A stretch of 64,000 nt of DNA from Roseobacter litoralis Och 149 (GTDB taxonomy: Bacteria > Pseudomonadota > Alphaproteobacteria > Rhodobacterales > Rhodobacteraceae), in NCBI RefSeq assembly GCF_000154785.2, contig NC_015730.1, forward strand, positions 434,001 to 498,000. The letters are read 5' to 3'. The position numbers were made by a program, and so were the translations under genes. The notes beneath the pieces are model-generated. The model made no database searches and had not been told where the DNA came from. It was given only the letters and a program-made list of their open reading frames with translations. Below, piece after piece: positions 20,122-29,585 of the stretch (positions are counted from its first letter, which is position 1; each line of letters opens with the position of its first letter).

Positions 20122-20493
20122 ATGCCAACGATCCAACAGCTGATCCGCAAACCGCGGCAGCCTAAAATCAAACGATCCAAATCGATGCACTTGCAAGAGT
20201 GCCCGCAAAAGCGCGGCGTTTGCACGCGCGTTTACACAACCACACCCAAAAAGCCCAACTCTGCGATGCGTAAAGTTGCAAAGGTTCGTCTGACCAATGG
20301 CTTTGAGGTCATCAGCTACATTCCGGGCGAAAGCCACAACCTTCAGGAACACTCCGTGGTTCTGATCCGTGGCGGTCGTGTCAAAGACCTTCCGGGTGTC
20401 CGTTACCACATTCTGCGTGGTGTTCTGGATACCCAAGGCGTCAAAGACCGTAAGCAACGCCGTTCGAAATACGGCGCGAAGCGTCCGAAGTAA
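20122..20493 (+). CDS. rpsL: 30S ribosomal protein S12
   Basis: 123 residues, full length, the decoding-centre protein. [18 protein letters not shown] and [13 protein letters not shown] are intact, keeping the lysines whose replacement gives streptomycin resistance, so the wild-type sensitive form is predicted. It is the first gene of the str operon, followed by rpsG after 12 bp. Confidence 0.98.
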   Translation: MPTIQQLIRKPRQPKIKRSKSMHLQECPQKRGVCTRVYTTTPKKPNSAMRKVAKVRLTNGFEVISYIPGESHNLQEHSVVLIRGGRVKDLPGVRYHILRGVLDTQGVKDRKQRRSKYGAKRPK

Positions 20494-20976
<483 letters not shown>

Positions 20977-21057
20977 ACCGGGCGGGTTCCCCCGCCAAGT
21001 CGCGCCCCGTCTGGGGGCGCGTTTAACCGTTTTTAGATATCTCGAGGAAGCAGCCCC

Positions 21058-23184
21058 ATGGCACGCGACTATCCGCTCAACCGGTACCGTAACTTTGGCA
21101 TCATGGCCCATATTGATGCCGGCAAAACAACCTGTTCCGAACGTATTCTGTTTTACACCGGCAAATCCCACAACATTGGTGAGGTGCACGATGGCGCCGC
21201 AACCATGGACTGGATGGAGCAGGAGCAGGAACGCGGGATCACCATCACATCCGCTGCGACCACCACGTTCTGGCAGCGTCAGGAAGAGCCCACAGCAGAG
21301 GCGACTTCTGACACGAAATACCGCATGAACATCATCGACACACCCGGCCACGTTGACTTCACCATCGAAGTTGAGCGTTCGCTGGCGGTACTTGACGGCG
21401 CGGTTGCCGTTTTGGACGCAAATGCTGGTGTCGAGCCGCAGACCGAAACCGTTTGGCGTCAGGCCGACCGGTACAAAGTCCCGCGCATTGTGTTCGTCAA
21501 TAAAATGGACAAGATTGGCGCTGACTTTTTCAACTGTGTGAAAATGATTCAGGACCGCACCGGTGCGATCCCGGCCCCTATCCAGATTCCAATCGGTGCA
21601 GAGACCGAGCTCGAAGGCATGATTGACCTCGTGACCATGGAAGAATGGGTCTGGGAAGGCGAAGACCTTGGCGCGAGCTGGGTCAAGAAACCGATCCGCG
21701 ACAGCCTGAAAGAACAAGCCGACGAATGGCGCGCCAAACTCATCGAGACTGCGGTCGAGATGGACGACGATGCCATGGAAAATTACCTCATGGATGGTGC
21801 AGAGCCAGATGTGGACACGCTGCGCAAACTGATCCGTCAGGGCACGCTGGAAATCAAGTTCATTCCGGTGCTGTGCGGCTCAGCCTTTAAAAACAAGGGT
21901 GTTCAGCCGCTGTTGAACGCGGTTATCGACTACCTGCCCAGCCCGCTGGACGTCGTCGACTACATGGGCTTCAAGCCTGGTGATGAGACAGAAACCCGTG
22001 ATATCCCGCGTCGGGCGGACGATGACATGGCGTTTTCGGGTCTTGCATTCAAAATCATGAACGACCCCTTCGTCGGTTCGTTGACGTTCACACGCATCTA
22101 CTCGGGTCAGATGAAAAAGGGTGATACTCTTTTGAACTCGACCAAAGGCAAAAAAGAACGCGTTGGTCGCATGATGATGATGCACTCCATCAACCGTGAA
22201 GAGATTGACGAGGCGTTCGCCGGTGACATCATCGCGCTTGCGGGTCTGAAGGATACCACAACAGGCGATACCCTGTGTGCCGTAAACGATCCGGTTGTTC
22301 TGGAAACGATGACGTTCCCGGATCCGGTGATCGAGATCGCGGTTGAGCCAAAAACCAAGGCTGACCAAGAGAAGATGTCTCAGGGTCTTGCACGTCTGGC
22401 TGCGGAAGATCCGTCTTTCCGTGTGGAAACAGATATCGAATCCGGTCAAACGATCATGAAGGGCATGGGTGAACTCCATCTGGATATCCTCGTTGATCGC
22501 CTGAAGCGTGAGTTCAAAGTCGAAGCAAACATCGGTGCGCCACAGGTTGCGTATCGTGAGACGATTTCTCGCGAAGCCGAAGTGGTTTACACCCACAAGA
22601 AGCAATCGGGTGGGTCCGGTCAATTTGCTGAGGTCAAGATGATCCTGTCGCCAACCGAAGCGGGCGAAGGCTATTCGTTTGAATCCCGCATCGTTGGTGG
22701 TTCGGTTCCGAAAGAATACATTCCGGGTGTCGAAAAAGGCATTAAATCGGTGATGGATTCTGGTCCGCTGGCGGGTTTCCCTGTGATCGACTTCAAGGTC
22801 GCTCTGATCGACGGGAAATTCCACGACGTTGACTCCTCTGTTCTTGCGTTTGAAATTGCAGGACGGATGGGCATGCGCGAGGGCATGAAAAAAGCGGGCG
22901 CAAAGCTGCTTGAGCCGATCATGAAAGTGGAAGTGGTTACACCGGAAGAATACACTGGTGGCATCATTGGTGACCTTACCTCACGCCGGGGTCAGGTGTC
23001 CGGTCAGGAACCACGGGGCAATGCGATTGCGATCGATTGCTTTGTGCCGCTTGCCAACATGTTCGGGTATATCAACACTCTGCGGTCCATGTCTTCGGGT
23101 CGGGCGCAGTTTACGATGCAATTCGATCACTATGACCCCGTGCCACAGAATATCTCCGACGAGATTCAGGCAAAATTCGCTTAA
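21058..23184 (+). CDS. fusA: Elongation factor G
   Basis: 708 residues. The GTPase domain has [15 protein letters not shown] (P-loop, about residue 17), the switch motif [20 protein letters not shown] and [10 protein letters not shown]. Domains II to V follow, including the domain IV region [18 protein letters not shown] and the C-terminal [20 protein letters not shown]. It drives ribosomal translocation. Only one fusA copy is seen here and it shows no truncation. Confidence 0.98.
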   Translation: MARDYPLNRYRNFGIMAHIDAGKTTCSERILFYTGKSHNIGEVHDGAATMDWMEQEQERGITITSAATTTFWQRQEEPTAEATSDTKYRMNIIDTPGHVDFTIEVERSLAVLDGAVAVLDANAGVEPQTETVWRQADRYKVPRIVFVNKMDKIGADFFNCVKMIQDRTGAIPAPIQIPIGAETELEGMIDLVTMEEWVWEGEDLGASWVKKPIRDSLKEQADEWRAKLIETAVEMDDDAMENYLMDGAEPDVDTLRKLIRQGTLEIKFIPVLCGSAFKNKGVQPLLNAVIDYLPSPLDVVDYMGFKPGDETETRDIPRRADDDMAFSGLAFKIMNDPFVGSLTFTRIYSGQMKKGDTLLNSTKGKKERVGRMMMMHSINREEIDEAFAGDIIALAGLKDTTTGDTLCAVNDPVVLETMTFPDPVIEIAVEPKTKADQEKMSQGLARLAAEDPSFRVETDIESGQTIMKGMGELHLDILVDRLKREFKVEANIGAPQVAYRETISREAEVVYTHKKQSGGSGQFAEVKMILSPTEAGEGYSFESRIVGGSVPKEYIPGVEKGIKSVMDSGPLAGFPVIDFKVALIDGKFHDVDSSVLAFEIAGRMGMREGMKKAGAKLLEPIMKVEVVTPEEYTGGIIGDLTSRRGQVSGQEPRGNAIAIDCFVPLANMFGYINTLRSMSSGRAQFTMQFDHYDPVPQNISDEIQAKFA

Positions 23185-23262
23185 TTTGGTCGCCCCTGCC
23201 GGGGCGGCAAGTACCAACACCGGGTTGATCGACAACCCAAATGAATATCTAAGGAGGCCATC

Positions 23263-24438
23263 ATGGCAAAGGCAAAGTTTGAACGTAATAAACCGCATGT
23301 TAACATTGGCACGATTGGTCACGTTGACCACGGCAAGACGACGCTGACGGCTGCGATTACGAAGTATTTTGGTGATTTTCAGGCGTATGACCAGATTGAT
23401 GGCGCGCCTGAGGAGAAAGCCCGCGGGATCACGATCTCGACAGCGCACGTTGAGTATGAAACCGAAGCGCGTCACTACGCGCACGTGGATTGCCCCGGTC
23501 ACGCGGATTACGTCAAGAACATGATCACCGGTGCGGCGCAGATGGACGGCGCGATCCTGGTTGTGAACGCGGCTGACGGCCCGATGCCCCAGACGCGCGA
23601 GCACATCCTCTTGGGCCGCCAGGTTGGCATCCCGACGATGGTTGTTTTCATGAACAAAGTGGATCAGGTCGACGACGAGGAACTGCTCGAGCTGGTCGAG
23701 ATGGAAATCCGCGAATTGCTGTCTTCCTATGACTATCCGGGCGACGACATTCCTGTGATCCCCGGCTCCGCGCTGGCGGCGATGGAAGGGCGTGATCCAG
23801 AGATCGGCGAAGAGGCGATCCGCAAGCTGATGGCCGCCGTGGATGAGTTCATCCCGACGCCTGAGCGTGCGATTGACCAGCCGTTCCTGATGCCGGTTGA
23901 GGACGTGTTCTCGATTTCCGGTCGCGGGACTGTTGTGACGGGCCGTGTTGAGCGTGGCGTGATCAATGTTGGCGACAACATCGAGATCGTGGGGATCAAG
24001 GACACCCAGACCACAACATGTACGGGTGTTGAGATGTTCCGCAAGCTGCTGGATCGCGGTGAAGCCGGCGACAACATCGGCGCATTGCTGCGCGGTATCG
24101 ACCGTGAAGCGGTTGAGCGTGGTCAGGTTCTGTGCAAGCCGGGTTCGGTCAAGCCACACACCAAGTTCGAAGCCGAGGCCTATATCCTCACCAAGGACGA
24201 GGGCGGCCGCCACACGCCGTTCTTTGCGAACTATCGCCCCCAGTTCTACTTCCGCACAACGGATGTGACGGGCACGGTTCAGCTGGCCGAGGGCACTGAG
24301 ATGGTCATGCCGGGCGACAACGTGTCCTTTGGTGTTGAACTGATCGCGCCAATCGCGATGGAGCAGGGCCTGCGCTTCGCGATCCGCGAAGGCGGCCGCA
24401 CCGTCGGCGCCGGCGTCGTGTCAAAGATTACGGAGTAA
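23263..24438 (+). CDS. tuf: Elongation factor Tu
   Basis: 391 residues with a strong AAGGAGG ribosome binding site. Motifs are [16 protein letters not shown] (P-loop), [13 protein letters not shown] (switch I), [12 protein letters not shown] and [11 protein letters not shown], with domains II and III complete to the end (AGVVSKITE). It carries aminoacyl-tRNA to the ribosome. Its neighbours are odd: in many relatives the tuf after fusA leads directly into rpsJ of the S10 operon. Here a terminator, a lipoprotein gene and tRNA-Trp follow instead. Confidence 0.98.
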   Translation: MAKAKFERNKPHVNIGTIGHVDHGKTTLTAAITKYFGDFQAYDQIDGAPEEKARGITISTAHVEYETEARHYAHVDCPGHADYVKNMITGAAQMDGAILVVNAADGPMPQTREHILLGRQVGIPTMVVFMNKVDQVDDEELLELVEMEIRELLSSYDYPGDDIPVIPGSALAAMEGRDPEIGEEAIRKLMAAVDEFIPTPERAIDQPFLMPVEDVFSISGRGTVVTGRVERGVINVGDNIEIVGIKDTQTTTCTGVEMFRKLLDRGEAGDNIGALLRGIDREAVERGQVLCKPGSVKPHTKFEAEAYILTKDEGGRHTPFFANYRPQFYFRTTDVTGTVQLAEGTEMVMPGDNVSFGVELIAPIAMEQGLRFAIREGGRTVGAGVVSKITE

Positions 24439-24525
24439 TTTTTGACATAGGGAGTAGCACCTTAGGCGGTTGACCAACCAGATCAACGACCTTGCAGATA
24501 CTTCCCCTATGGTCACCGAAACACC

Positions 24526-24558
24526 TAAAGGCCGCAGCTCTTAGCTGCGGCCTTTTTA
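24526..24558 (+). terminator. Strong intrinsic terminator after tuf
   Basis: GGCCGCAGCT (24530-24539), loop CTT, AGCTGCGGCC (24543-24552): a perfect 10-bp stem, preceded by AA and followed by TTTTTACTTTTTT. It ends the rpsL-rpsG-fusA-tuf transcript 90 bp after tuf. Confidence 0.92.
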
Positions 24559-24623
24559 CTTTTTTGTTGTTCGCACCCAAAAACTCCATGCTGCACGTGG
24601 TTTGGCACTGAAAGTGAAATAAT

Positions 24624-24652
24624 TTGACTGAAAAATTTCTGATGCCTAGGGT
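24624..24652 (+). promoter_or_regulatory. Candidate promoter of the small lipoprotein gene
   Basis: TTGACT (24624-24629) and TAGGGT (24647-24652) are spaced by 17 bp, with the predicted start site near 24660 and the gene start at 24688. The -10 match is weak. Confidence 0.35.
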
Positions 24653-24687
24653 TCCACTATTCAACATTGAAGTAAGGAAATTTTGAA

Positions 24688-25074
24688 ATGAGAACCCTGA
24701 TTGCAGCATTTGCGGCAGTGGCGACTTTGTCGGCATGCCAGACCACAACGAACACTACTGTGACGACGGCCACACCAAACGCCATGCAGCTAGCGACACA
24801 AAGCGATATGGCAGCGATAACAGGCAAAACCCTGACGCTCCAACCCGGGCAGAGCATTCAAATACTTGCTGACGGAACAATCGAAGGGTCTTGGGATGGC
24901 AAGCCACTGGCGGGTACATATGTTATGAAAGATGGGTTCTTTTGTCGGACTTTGTCTCAAGGACCACGTGGTCCTTCGCCCGAAGATTGCCAGCTGCTAG
25001 TTTTGGAGGGAAACAAAGTTCAGGGCAGCAGAGATCGTGGCAATGGTGCTTCGTTTACGTACATTGTGTCCTGA
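24688..25074 (+). CDS. Putative lipoprotein of unknown function
   Basis: 128 residues. A typical lipoprotein signal, MRTLIAAFAAVATLSAC, ends in the lipobox LSAC with Cys17 as the lipidated residue. A Thr-rich linker follows, then a small domain with GQSIQILADGTIEGSWDGKPLAGTY, which resembles the short beta-rich domains of secreted Rhodobacteraceae proteins. Two further cysteines (FFCRTL and EDCQLL) could form a disulfide in the periplasm. It has its own ribosome binding site (AAGTAAGGAAA) and stands alone between the tuf terminator and tRNA-Trp. I cannot assign a function. Confidence 0.75.
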   Translation: MRTLIAAFAAVATLSACQTTTNTTVTTATPNAMQLATQSDMAAITGKTLTLQPGQSIQILADGTIEGSWDGKPLAGTYVMKDGFFCRTLSQGPRGPSPEDCQLLVLEGNKVQGSRDRGNGASFTYIVS

Positions 25075-25248
25075 AAACGAACTCACTGTAAGATTAGATA
25101 AGACGGCGATCGGGTTGGAAGGCTCAATACGGTCGCCGACTGAAATGTCGAAGTAGTCCAGCCTGTGGATTTTTGAAATCAACGTGGAATCTATCAAGTG
25201 GTAAAAGCCGTAATTGACATAGGCAAACCGATTAACTTTCATATCTGC

Positions 25249-25277
25249 TTGACCTTGCGTAGATGAAATTCTATCGA
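25249..25277 (+). promoter_or_regulatory. Candidate tRNA-Trp promoter
   Basis: TTGACC (25249-25254), 17 bp, TATCGA (25272-25277). Transcription would begin about 5 nt before the tRNA, so the tRNA probably has its own promoter and does not rely on read-through from tuf. Confidence 0.5.
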
Positions 25278-25288
25278 AGCATTGGCAT

Positions 25289-25364
25289 AGGGGTTTAGCT
25301 CAGTTGGTAGAGCATCGGTCTCCAAAACCGAGGGTCGTGGGTTCGAGTCCCTCAGCCCCTGCCA
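25289..25364 (+). tRNA. tRNA-Trp (anticodon CCA)
   Basis: A 76-nt cloverleaf. The acceptor AGGGGTT pairs with AGCCCCT, the D arm contains TAGCTCAGTTGGTAGAGCA, the anticodon stem TCGGT / ACCGA surrounds loop CTCCAAA with anticodon CCA at 25322-25324, and the T loop is GGGTTCGAGTCCC. The 3' GCCA shows that the CCA end is genome-encoded. In many alphaproteobacteria this gene sits directly before secE; here it is 18 kb downstream of secE. Confidence 0.97.
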
Positions 25365-25591
25365 AATCATCTATATTATGCGCGCGTTTTCCTGCAGGTG
25401 GGGTTGGTTGTTCACCAGCATGCGCGTCCCATTAGACGCTTTGATACCAATTCCAATAGTTCTCGGGTCGCCTCACTCGAGTTTTAGGTGAGCAGCATCA
25501 CCATCCATGTATAGATTTTGCTGCCCTGAACACTGTGTCTGTCAGGCTTCCGCCCAAAGGCCGCTGGCGTAGAAATTCCGAACAGAGTTTT

Positions 25592-26326
25592 TCAGGCGCG
25601 TTTATAGGGTGGTAAATCCATCAATGCGTTGCGCAACGCGTCGCCCCAGCTCTCGGAAATCGACTGATAATAGGCGTCATCCGCTTCAACCCGGGACTGT
25701 TCTTCGATCGTGAAGCTGTCGTTTGCGTAGATTTGCAGATCAAGCGGCAAGCCCACCGACAGGTTCGCCTTGATGGTCGAATCGAATGAGACCATCAAAA
25801 GCCGGATCGTGTCCTCGAAACTCAGATCGGGATCATAGGCGCGCACGAGGATTGGTTTGCCGTATTTTGCTTCACCGATCTGGAAAAACGGTGCGTCTTC
25901 CGTCACCTCGATGAAATTACCTTCGGGATAGATCAAGAATAGCGTTGGCAGGCCGCCTTTGACCTGCCCGCCCACAATCACTGACGCTTTAAAGCGGGAG
26001 GAGGCCGCCGGACCGGCGCCCGTGGTGTCTGCGATCACTTCTTTCAGGGTCGCACCGACCAGACGCGCAACCTCGAACATGGTGGGCCGCTCAAGGATCG
26101 ATGGGCTGCGTTCAGATGGAGTCTTGGACCGCTCTTCCAGCAAACTGATCAGCGCCTGCGTCGTCGCCAGATTGCCAGCGGTCATGAGAGTGATCACACG
26201 TTCCCCCGGCACTTCCCAGGTGAACATCTTTTTGGTGGTCGAAAAGTTATCCACACCGGCGTTGGTGCGGGTATCCGACATGAAAACGAGGCCACGGCGT
26301 AAACGCAGGCCGACACAGTAGGTCAT
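25592..26326 (-). CDS. Anbu, proteasome-like peptidase
   Basis: 244 residues matching the bacterial proteasome homologue Anbu. After removal of Met the N-terminal Thr2 (MTYCVGLRLRRGLVFMSDTR) would be the nucleophile; SDTRTNAGVDNF and ERVITLMTAGNLATTQ follow the proteasome beta fold. The C-terminal half holds VSFDSTIKANLSVGLPLDL. Anbu forms open-ring or helical assemblies in the cytoplasm; its substrate is not settled. In other proteobacteria it is encoded with a transglutaminase-like protein, an alpha-E protein and an ATP-grasp protein. Only the first of these is nearby, 119 bp upstream on the same strand. Confidence 0.85.
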   Translation of the reverse strand: MTYCVGLRLRRGLVFMSDTRTNAGVDNFSTTKKMFTWEVPGERVITLMTAGNLATTQALISLLEERSKTPSERSPSILERPTMFEVARLVGATLKEVIADTTGAGPAASSRFKASVIVGGQVKGGLPTLFLIYPEGNFIEVTEDAPFFQIGEAKYGKPILVRAYDPDLSFEDTIRLLMVSFDSTIKANLSVGLPLDLQIYANDSFTIEEQSRVEADDAYYQSISESWGDALRNALMDLPPYKRA

Positions 26327-26445
26327 TTGTGATCCAAAACAGGGGTAAGATACCCGGTCATCCGGCTTGTTTATCTAGTGCTGAAACCTCGCGGACACAA
26401 TCATCAATTCCTTGGTATTCCGTAAACCCACCGCGGAACCGCGTC

Positions 26446-27228
26446 CTATTTAGGCATCCGAATGACGTCTACCGATTGTTCCTTGAGGTCTATCGCACCG
26501 TAGGAGGTCAGGAACGACGCGTCCGCTGCATCGCGCGCCACGCAGATTTTCGCAACCTCCGGTGCCTGTGCCATTCCCGTCGGATCAATGATATGCCAAG
26601 CGCCGTCCAAATATACCTCGACGACGGCATGAAAATCCTGTGGCACCACGTCAGGGGCATATGCGCTGACAAAGCGGGCCGGAATGCCACCCGCGCGCGC
26701 CAGAGAAATCAGTACATGAGCATAGTCACGGCAGACGCCGGAGAGGCTGGCAAAACTGTCCGTCGCGGTTGTTCCCGAGTGGCTGACGCCATTGTCGTAG
26801 GTGAAATTCGTATTCACCCAAGTGCTGAGGGCGCTGACCAATGCGCCCCCGGTCAAACCATCGAACTGCGTGGCGACGAAATCCAAAAACAGGTCAGACT
26901 GACAATAGCGCGATGGCGTCATATATTGGATGACATCGCCGGGGATCTGCATGCGTGGGGTTTCGGGTAGTCCTTCTATGTTGGCCTCGTGTCGCGCAAT
27001 GCGCACCTGTGTTTCGTAGCGACAGTCAAACAGCGCCTCACAATGCACCCAGCGGCGTGTCCCATTGGTGTCATTGCCGGACAATTCCTGTTGCGTCGCG
27101 TCATTGTTCAGGATCAGGCGCGTCCGACTGCAGATCTGATTCACGTCTGACAGCGCCTCGATCTGCAAAAGCAAATCGCTGGGTTGCTGAGCCGTATATT
27201 TGAGATGGGTCTTGATAAAAAGGTCCAC
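26446..27228 (-). CDS. Transglutaminase-like cysteine peptidase of the Anbu cluster
   Basis: 260 residues from a GTG at 27228. The transglutaminase core reads SGVCRDYAHVLISLARAGG (catalytic Cys), DFHAVVEVYLDGAW (His) and HIIDPTGMA (Asp), in the right order and spacing in the C-terminal half. The N-terminal domain of about 100 residues carries the bacterial-transglutaminase N-terminal pattern. It is probably cytoplasmic, with no signal peptide. It is co-oriented with the Anbu gene and likely co-transcribed. Upstream lies 230 bp with only a gene scrap, so the ATP-grasp and alpha-E genes of the usual cluster are not here. Confidence 0.85.
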   Translation of the reverse strand: MDLFIKTHLKYTAQQPSDLLLQIEALSDVNQICSRTRLILNNDATQQELSGNDTNGTRRWVHCEALFDCRYETQVRIARHEANIEGLPETPRMQIPGDVIQYMTPSRYCQSDLFLDFVATQFDGLTGGALVSALSTWVNTNFTYDNGVSHSGTTATDSFASLSGVCRDYAHVLISLARAGGIPARFVSAYAPDVVPQDFHAVVEVYLDGAWHIIDPTGMAQAPEVAKICVARDAADASFLTSYGAIDLKEQSVDVIRMPK

Positions 27229-27247
27229 AAACAGCCCATGTGTTGAT

Positions 27248-27440
27248 TCAGCGCAGTGCGTTCTCTATCCCAGCCACCCGGCCCTTGTCGACCACAATGA
27301 CAGCGGGATCGAAATCGCACCAATCGACGGGGTGCGATGACGGACAATGAGATGTGAGGTCCACGGCAGCAAACCAGTCTTGAAGATCACGGGTTGAAGG
27401 CAGACTACGGAGGTATATCCTTCGTGACGCAGTCCCGGCT
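27248..27440 (-). pseudogene. Short coding-like fragment between the transglutaminase gene and znuB
   Basis: On the minus strand one frame reads without a stop from the end of znuB to TGA at 27250-27248. It translates to a protein-like string that includes RRIYLRSLPSTRDLQDW, CPSSHPVDWCDFDPAVIV and VDKGRVAGIENALR. The composition (Trp, paired Asp, a plausible amphipathic end) looks coding, but no ATG is present; a GTG at 27364 would give only 38 residues. It may be the 3' remnant of a lost gene. I do not recognise the family. Confidence 0.3.
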
Positions 27441-27458
27441 TTGATTGGATTATCAGCT

Positions 27459-28253
27459 TTACGCTGCGGGTCTGAAATTCCTGATCAAGCTCGTGGCGAG
27501 GAAGCTCAGTGCAGCAACGCAGACAATTGACGGGCCTGCCGGCGTGTCAAAGACATAGGCGGCACGCAGCCCCACGATGGCTGACAGGGTCCCGATTACA
27601 CCAGCGGCAAGGGCCATGCCTTCCGGGGTTCGTGACAGGGGACGTGCCGCAGCGGCGGGAATGATCAGCATAGCGGCGATCAGAAGCACCCCCACGACTT
27701 TGATCGCAACGGCGACGGTGATGGCCAATGCCAGCGTCAACACGAGTTGTTCTTGTTTGGGGTCAATCCCGCTTGCATGGGCCAGGTCTTCGTTCAGCGT
27801 TGATGTGAGCAAGGCCGACCAACGCCAACCGATCAGCAGGACAACCAGTGCCGCACCGCCCCAGATCACCGCGAGGTCACCGCGCGATACCGCGAGGATA
27901 TCGCCAAAGAGATAGGCCATCAGGTCGATCCGTACGCCGGACAAAAACGACACGGCAACCAGCCCAAAGGCAAGGGCTGAATGCGCCAGAACACCGAGCA
28001 ACGTGTCCATCGCATAGCCCCGGCCAGACAATACGCTGACCGTCAGGGCCATCAGCAAGGCCACGACCATGGTGCCAATGAAGATCGACATCGAGAAGGC
28101 GAGCGACAAGGCCACGCCCAGAATTGCTGCATGTGCCGTGGCATCGCCGAAGTACGCCATCCGCCGCCAGACAACGAAACATCCCAAAGGGGCTGCGGCA
28201 ACGGCCACGCCGATCCCGGCCAAGGCAGCGCGTACCATGAAATCATCCAGCAT
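27459..28253 (-). CDS. znuB: Zinc ABC transporter, permease
   Basis: 264 residues with about eight hydrophobic segments, of the ABC-3 metal permease family. MVRAALAGIGVAVAAAPLGC near the start and LRAAYVFDTPAGPSIVCVAALSFL near the end are typical. It works with ZnuC (ATPase) and ZnuA (periplasmic binding protein) to import Zn(II). Its ATG overlaps the znuC stop codon by one base (TAATG), so the two are translationally coupled. Confidence 0.92.
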   Translation of the reverse strand: MLDDFMVRAALAGIGVAVAAAPLGCFVVWRRMAYFGDATAHAAILGVALSLAFSMSIFIGTMVVALLMALTVSVLSGRGYAMDTLLGVLAHSALAFGLVAVSFLSGVRIDLMAYLFGDILAVSRGDLAVIWGGAALVVLLIGWRWSALLTSTLNEDLAHASGIDPKQEQLVLTLALAITVAVAIKVVGVLLIAAMLIIPAAAARPLSRTPEGMALAAGVIGTLSAIVGLRAAYVFDTPAGPSIVCVAALSFLATSLIRNFRPAA

Positions 28254-29020
28254 TACTCAGCGGCCTCTGTTCGGTCGTGTTTTGCCTGTTCGTGATCGCA
28301 CCCGTCTTTGTGGTCATGTTCGTGGTCATGTTCATGCCGGTAAAGCGCCAATGCGCCGCCGGTTCCCGAACCAAACAGCGCGCGGTATTCCGGCGCGGAT
28401 GCCACCACTGCCGGTGTGCCTTCGCAGCAGACGTGCCCATTCAGGCAAATCACGCGGTCAGAGGCGCTCATCACGACATGCAATTCATGGCTGATCATCA
28501 AAACGGCACATCCCGTTTCCTGACGCACGCTTTCGATCTGTTGGTAAAAGGAGGCCGAGCCGCGTTGATCCAGCCCTTGCGTGGCCTCATCCAGAAGCAG
28601 CAGATCAGGTTTTCCAATCAGTGCGCGTGCCAGCATCACCCGCTGAAATTGCCCGCCCGAGAGTTGAGACAACTGCGATTTGGACAAATCCCGCACCCCG
28701 GCCTGCGCCAGCGCCTGATCTATGTCTGCAGACTCCACGCCACCGGGAAGCTTCAGAAACCTAGAGACCGTGATTGGGAGCGTTTCGTCGATATGCAGCT
28801 TTTGCGGGACATATCCCAATGTGACGCCGGGACCCCGAGTGACGCGACCCTGAAACGGCTTCACCGCGCCGATAATTGCCCGCAACAGGCTGGTTTTACC
28901 TGAACCGTTTGGGCCGACGATGGTCACGATCTCCCCCGGTGCGATGTTCAGGGAGACGCGCGACAAAACCGTTCTGGCACCGTAGCGGACGCTGAGCTCT
29001 TCAACATCAACCAGGCTCAT
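28253..29020 (-). CDS. znuC: Zinc ABC transporter, ATP-binding protein
   Basis: 255 residues. ATG at 29020 overlaps the zur stop (ATGA); the longer frame upstream is only zur read in another frame. Walker A GPNGSGKT (about residue 37), Q-loop YVPQKL, signature LSGGQFQR, Walker B LLLLDEAT and switch MISHELH are all present. The C-terminal tail is unusual for its run of His and Asp (HEHDHEHDHKDGCDHEQ). It could bind zinc on the cytoplasmic side, although such tails do occur in some ZnuC proteins. Confidence 0.93.
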   Translation of the reverse strand: MSLVDVEELSVRYGARTVLSRVSLNIAPGEIVTIVGPNGSGKTSLLRAIIGAVKPFQGRVTRGPGVTLGYVPQKLHIDETLPITVSRFLKLPGGVESADIDQALAQAGVRDLSKSQLSQLSGGQFQRVMLARALIGKPDLLLLDEATQGLDQRGSASFYQQIESVRQETGCAVLMISHELHVVMSASDRVICLNGHVCCEGTPAVVASAPEYRALFGSGTGGALALYRHEHDHEHDHKDGCDHEQAKHDRTEAAE

Positions 29021-29529
29021 ACATCTGCCTTTTCGGCGCAGGTCGGGCAAACGCCTTCTGCTTCGACGATGGTCCGTTCTATCCGAAAGCCCGTGGCGCG
29101 TGCGGCGTCCCCCAACGCGCCTTTTGCAGGGGATGAGTGTGTTTCGGCCACCGCGTCGCACAGACGGCAGATCATGAAGGCGGGTGTGTGCGCTTCGCTG
29201 GGGTGGACGCATGCGATAAAGGCGTTCAACTGCTCAATCTTGTGGGCCAGACCGTTCAGGACCAGAAAATCCAACGCCCGGTAAGCAACAGGTGGCTGCG
29301 AGCCAAACCCGTCTTCGCGCAAGCGGTCAAGGATTGCATAGGCACCAAGAGCGCGGTGCTCCTGCAGTAAAATCTCCAGAACCTTGCGGCGCACAGGCGT
29401 AAACCGAAGCCCGTCCGCGGCGCAGCGCGCTTCTGCCGCTGCCAGCGTGTCACTCACACAGACATCGTGATCATGAAGCGCAAACCCCAGCGGGCCGCCA
29501 GTACCGTTATGCGTCGAATCACTTGTCAT
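29017..29529 (-). CDS. zur: Zinc uptake regulator Zur (Fur family)
   Basis: 170 residues. The winged helix (RFTPVRRKVLEILLQEHRALGAYAILDRL) is followed by the dimerisation/metal domain with CRLCD and CPTCA, the paired cysteines of a structural zinc site. ACVHPSEAHTPAF holds likely regulatory His ligands. An extra N-terminal stretch contains HDHD. Zur represses zinc uptake genes when zinc is sufficient; it is the first gene of zur-znuC-znuB and divergent from znuA. The start codon lies inside a Zur-box-like sequence, so the mRNA leader must be very short. Confidence 0.9.
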   Translation of the reverse strand: MTSDSTHNGTGGPLGFALHDHDVCVSDTLAAAEARCAADGLRFTPVRRKVLEILLQEHRALGAYAILDRLREDGFGSQPPVAYRALDFLVLNGLAHKIEQLNAFIACVHPSEAHTPAFMICRLCDAVAETHSSPAKGALGDAARATGFRIERTIVEAEGVCPTCAEKADV

Positions 29530-29574
29530 GTTATTACATTTTATTTATCTCAGCTGTAATGTTATATAATCACA
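29529..29574. promoter_or_regulatory. Candidate bidirectional Zur operator
   Basis: The 56 bp between the divergent zur and znuA start codons hold TGTTATTACATT (29529-29540) and, in the opposite sense, TGTAATGTTATA as the first half of an imperfect palindrome at 29555-29574. The shared core TGTAAT/ATTACA in an AT-rich spacer is what a Zur operator would look like. The assignment is by position and symmetry. Confidence 0.6.
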
Positions 29575-29585
29575 TGGAATTACCG

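Noticed and set aside
28069..28494. Plus-strand frame spanning the znuB-znuC junction
   Set aside because: It overlaps two certain minus-strand genes entirely and has no ribosome binding site or family motif.
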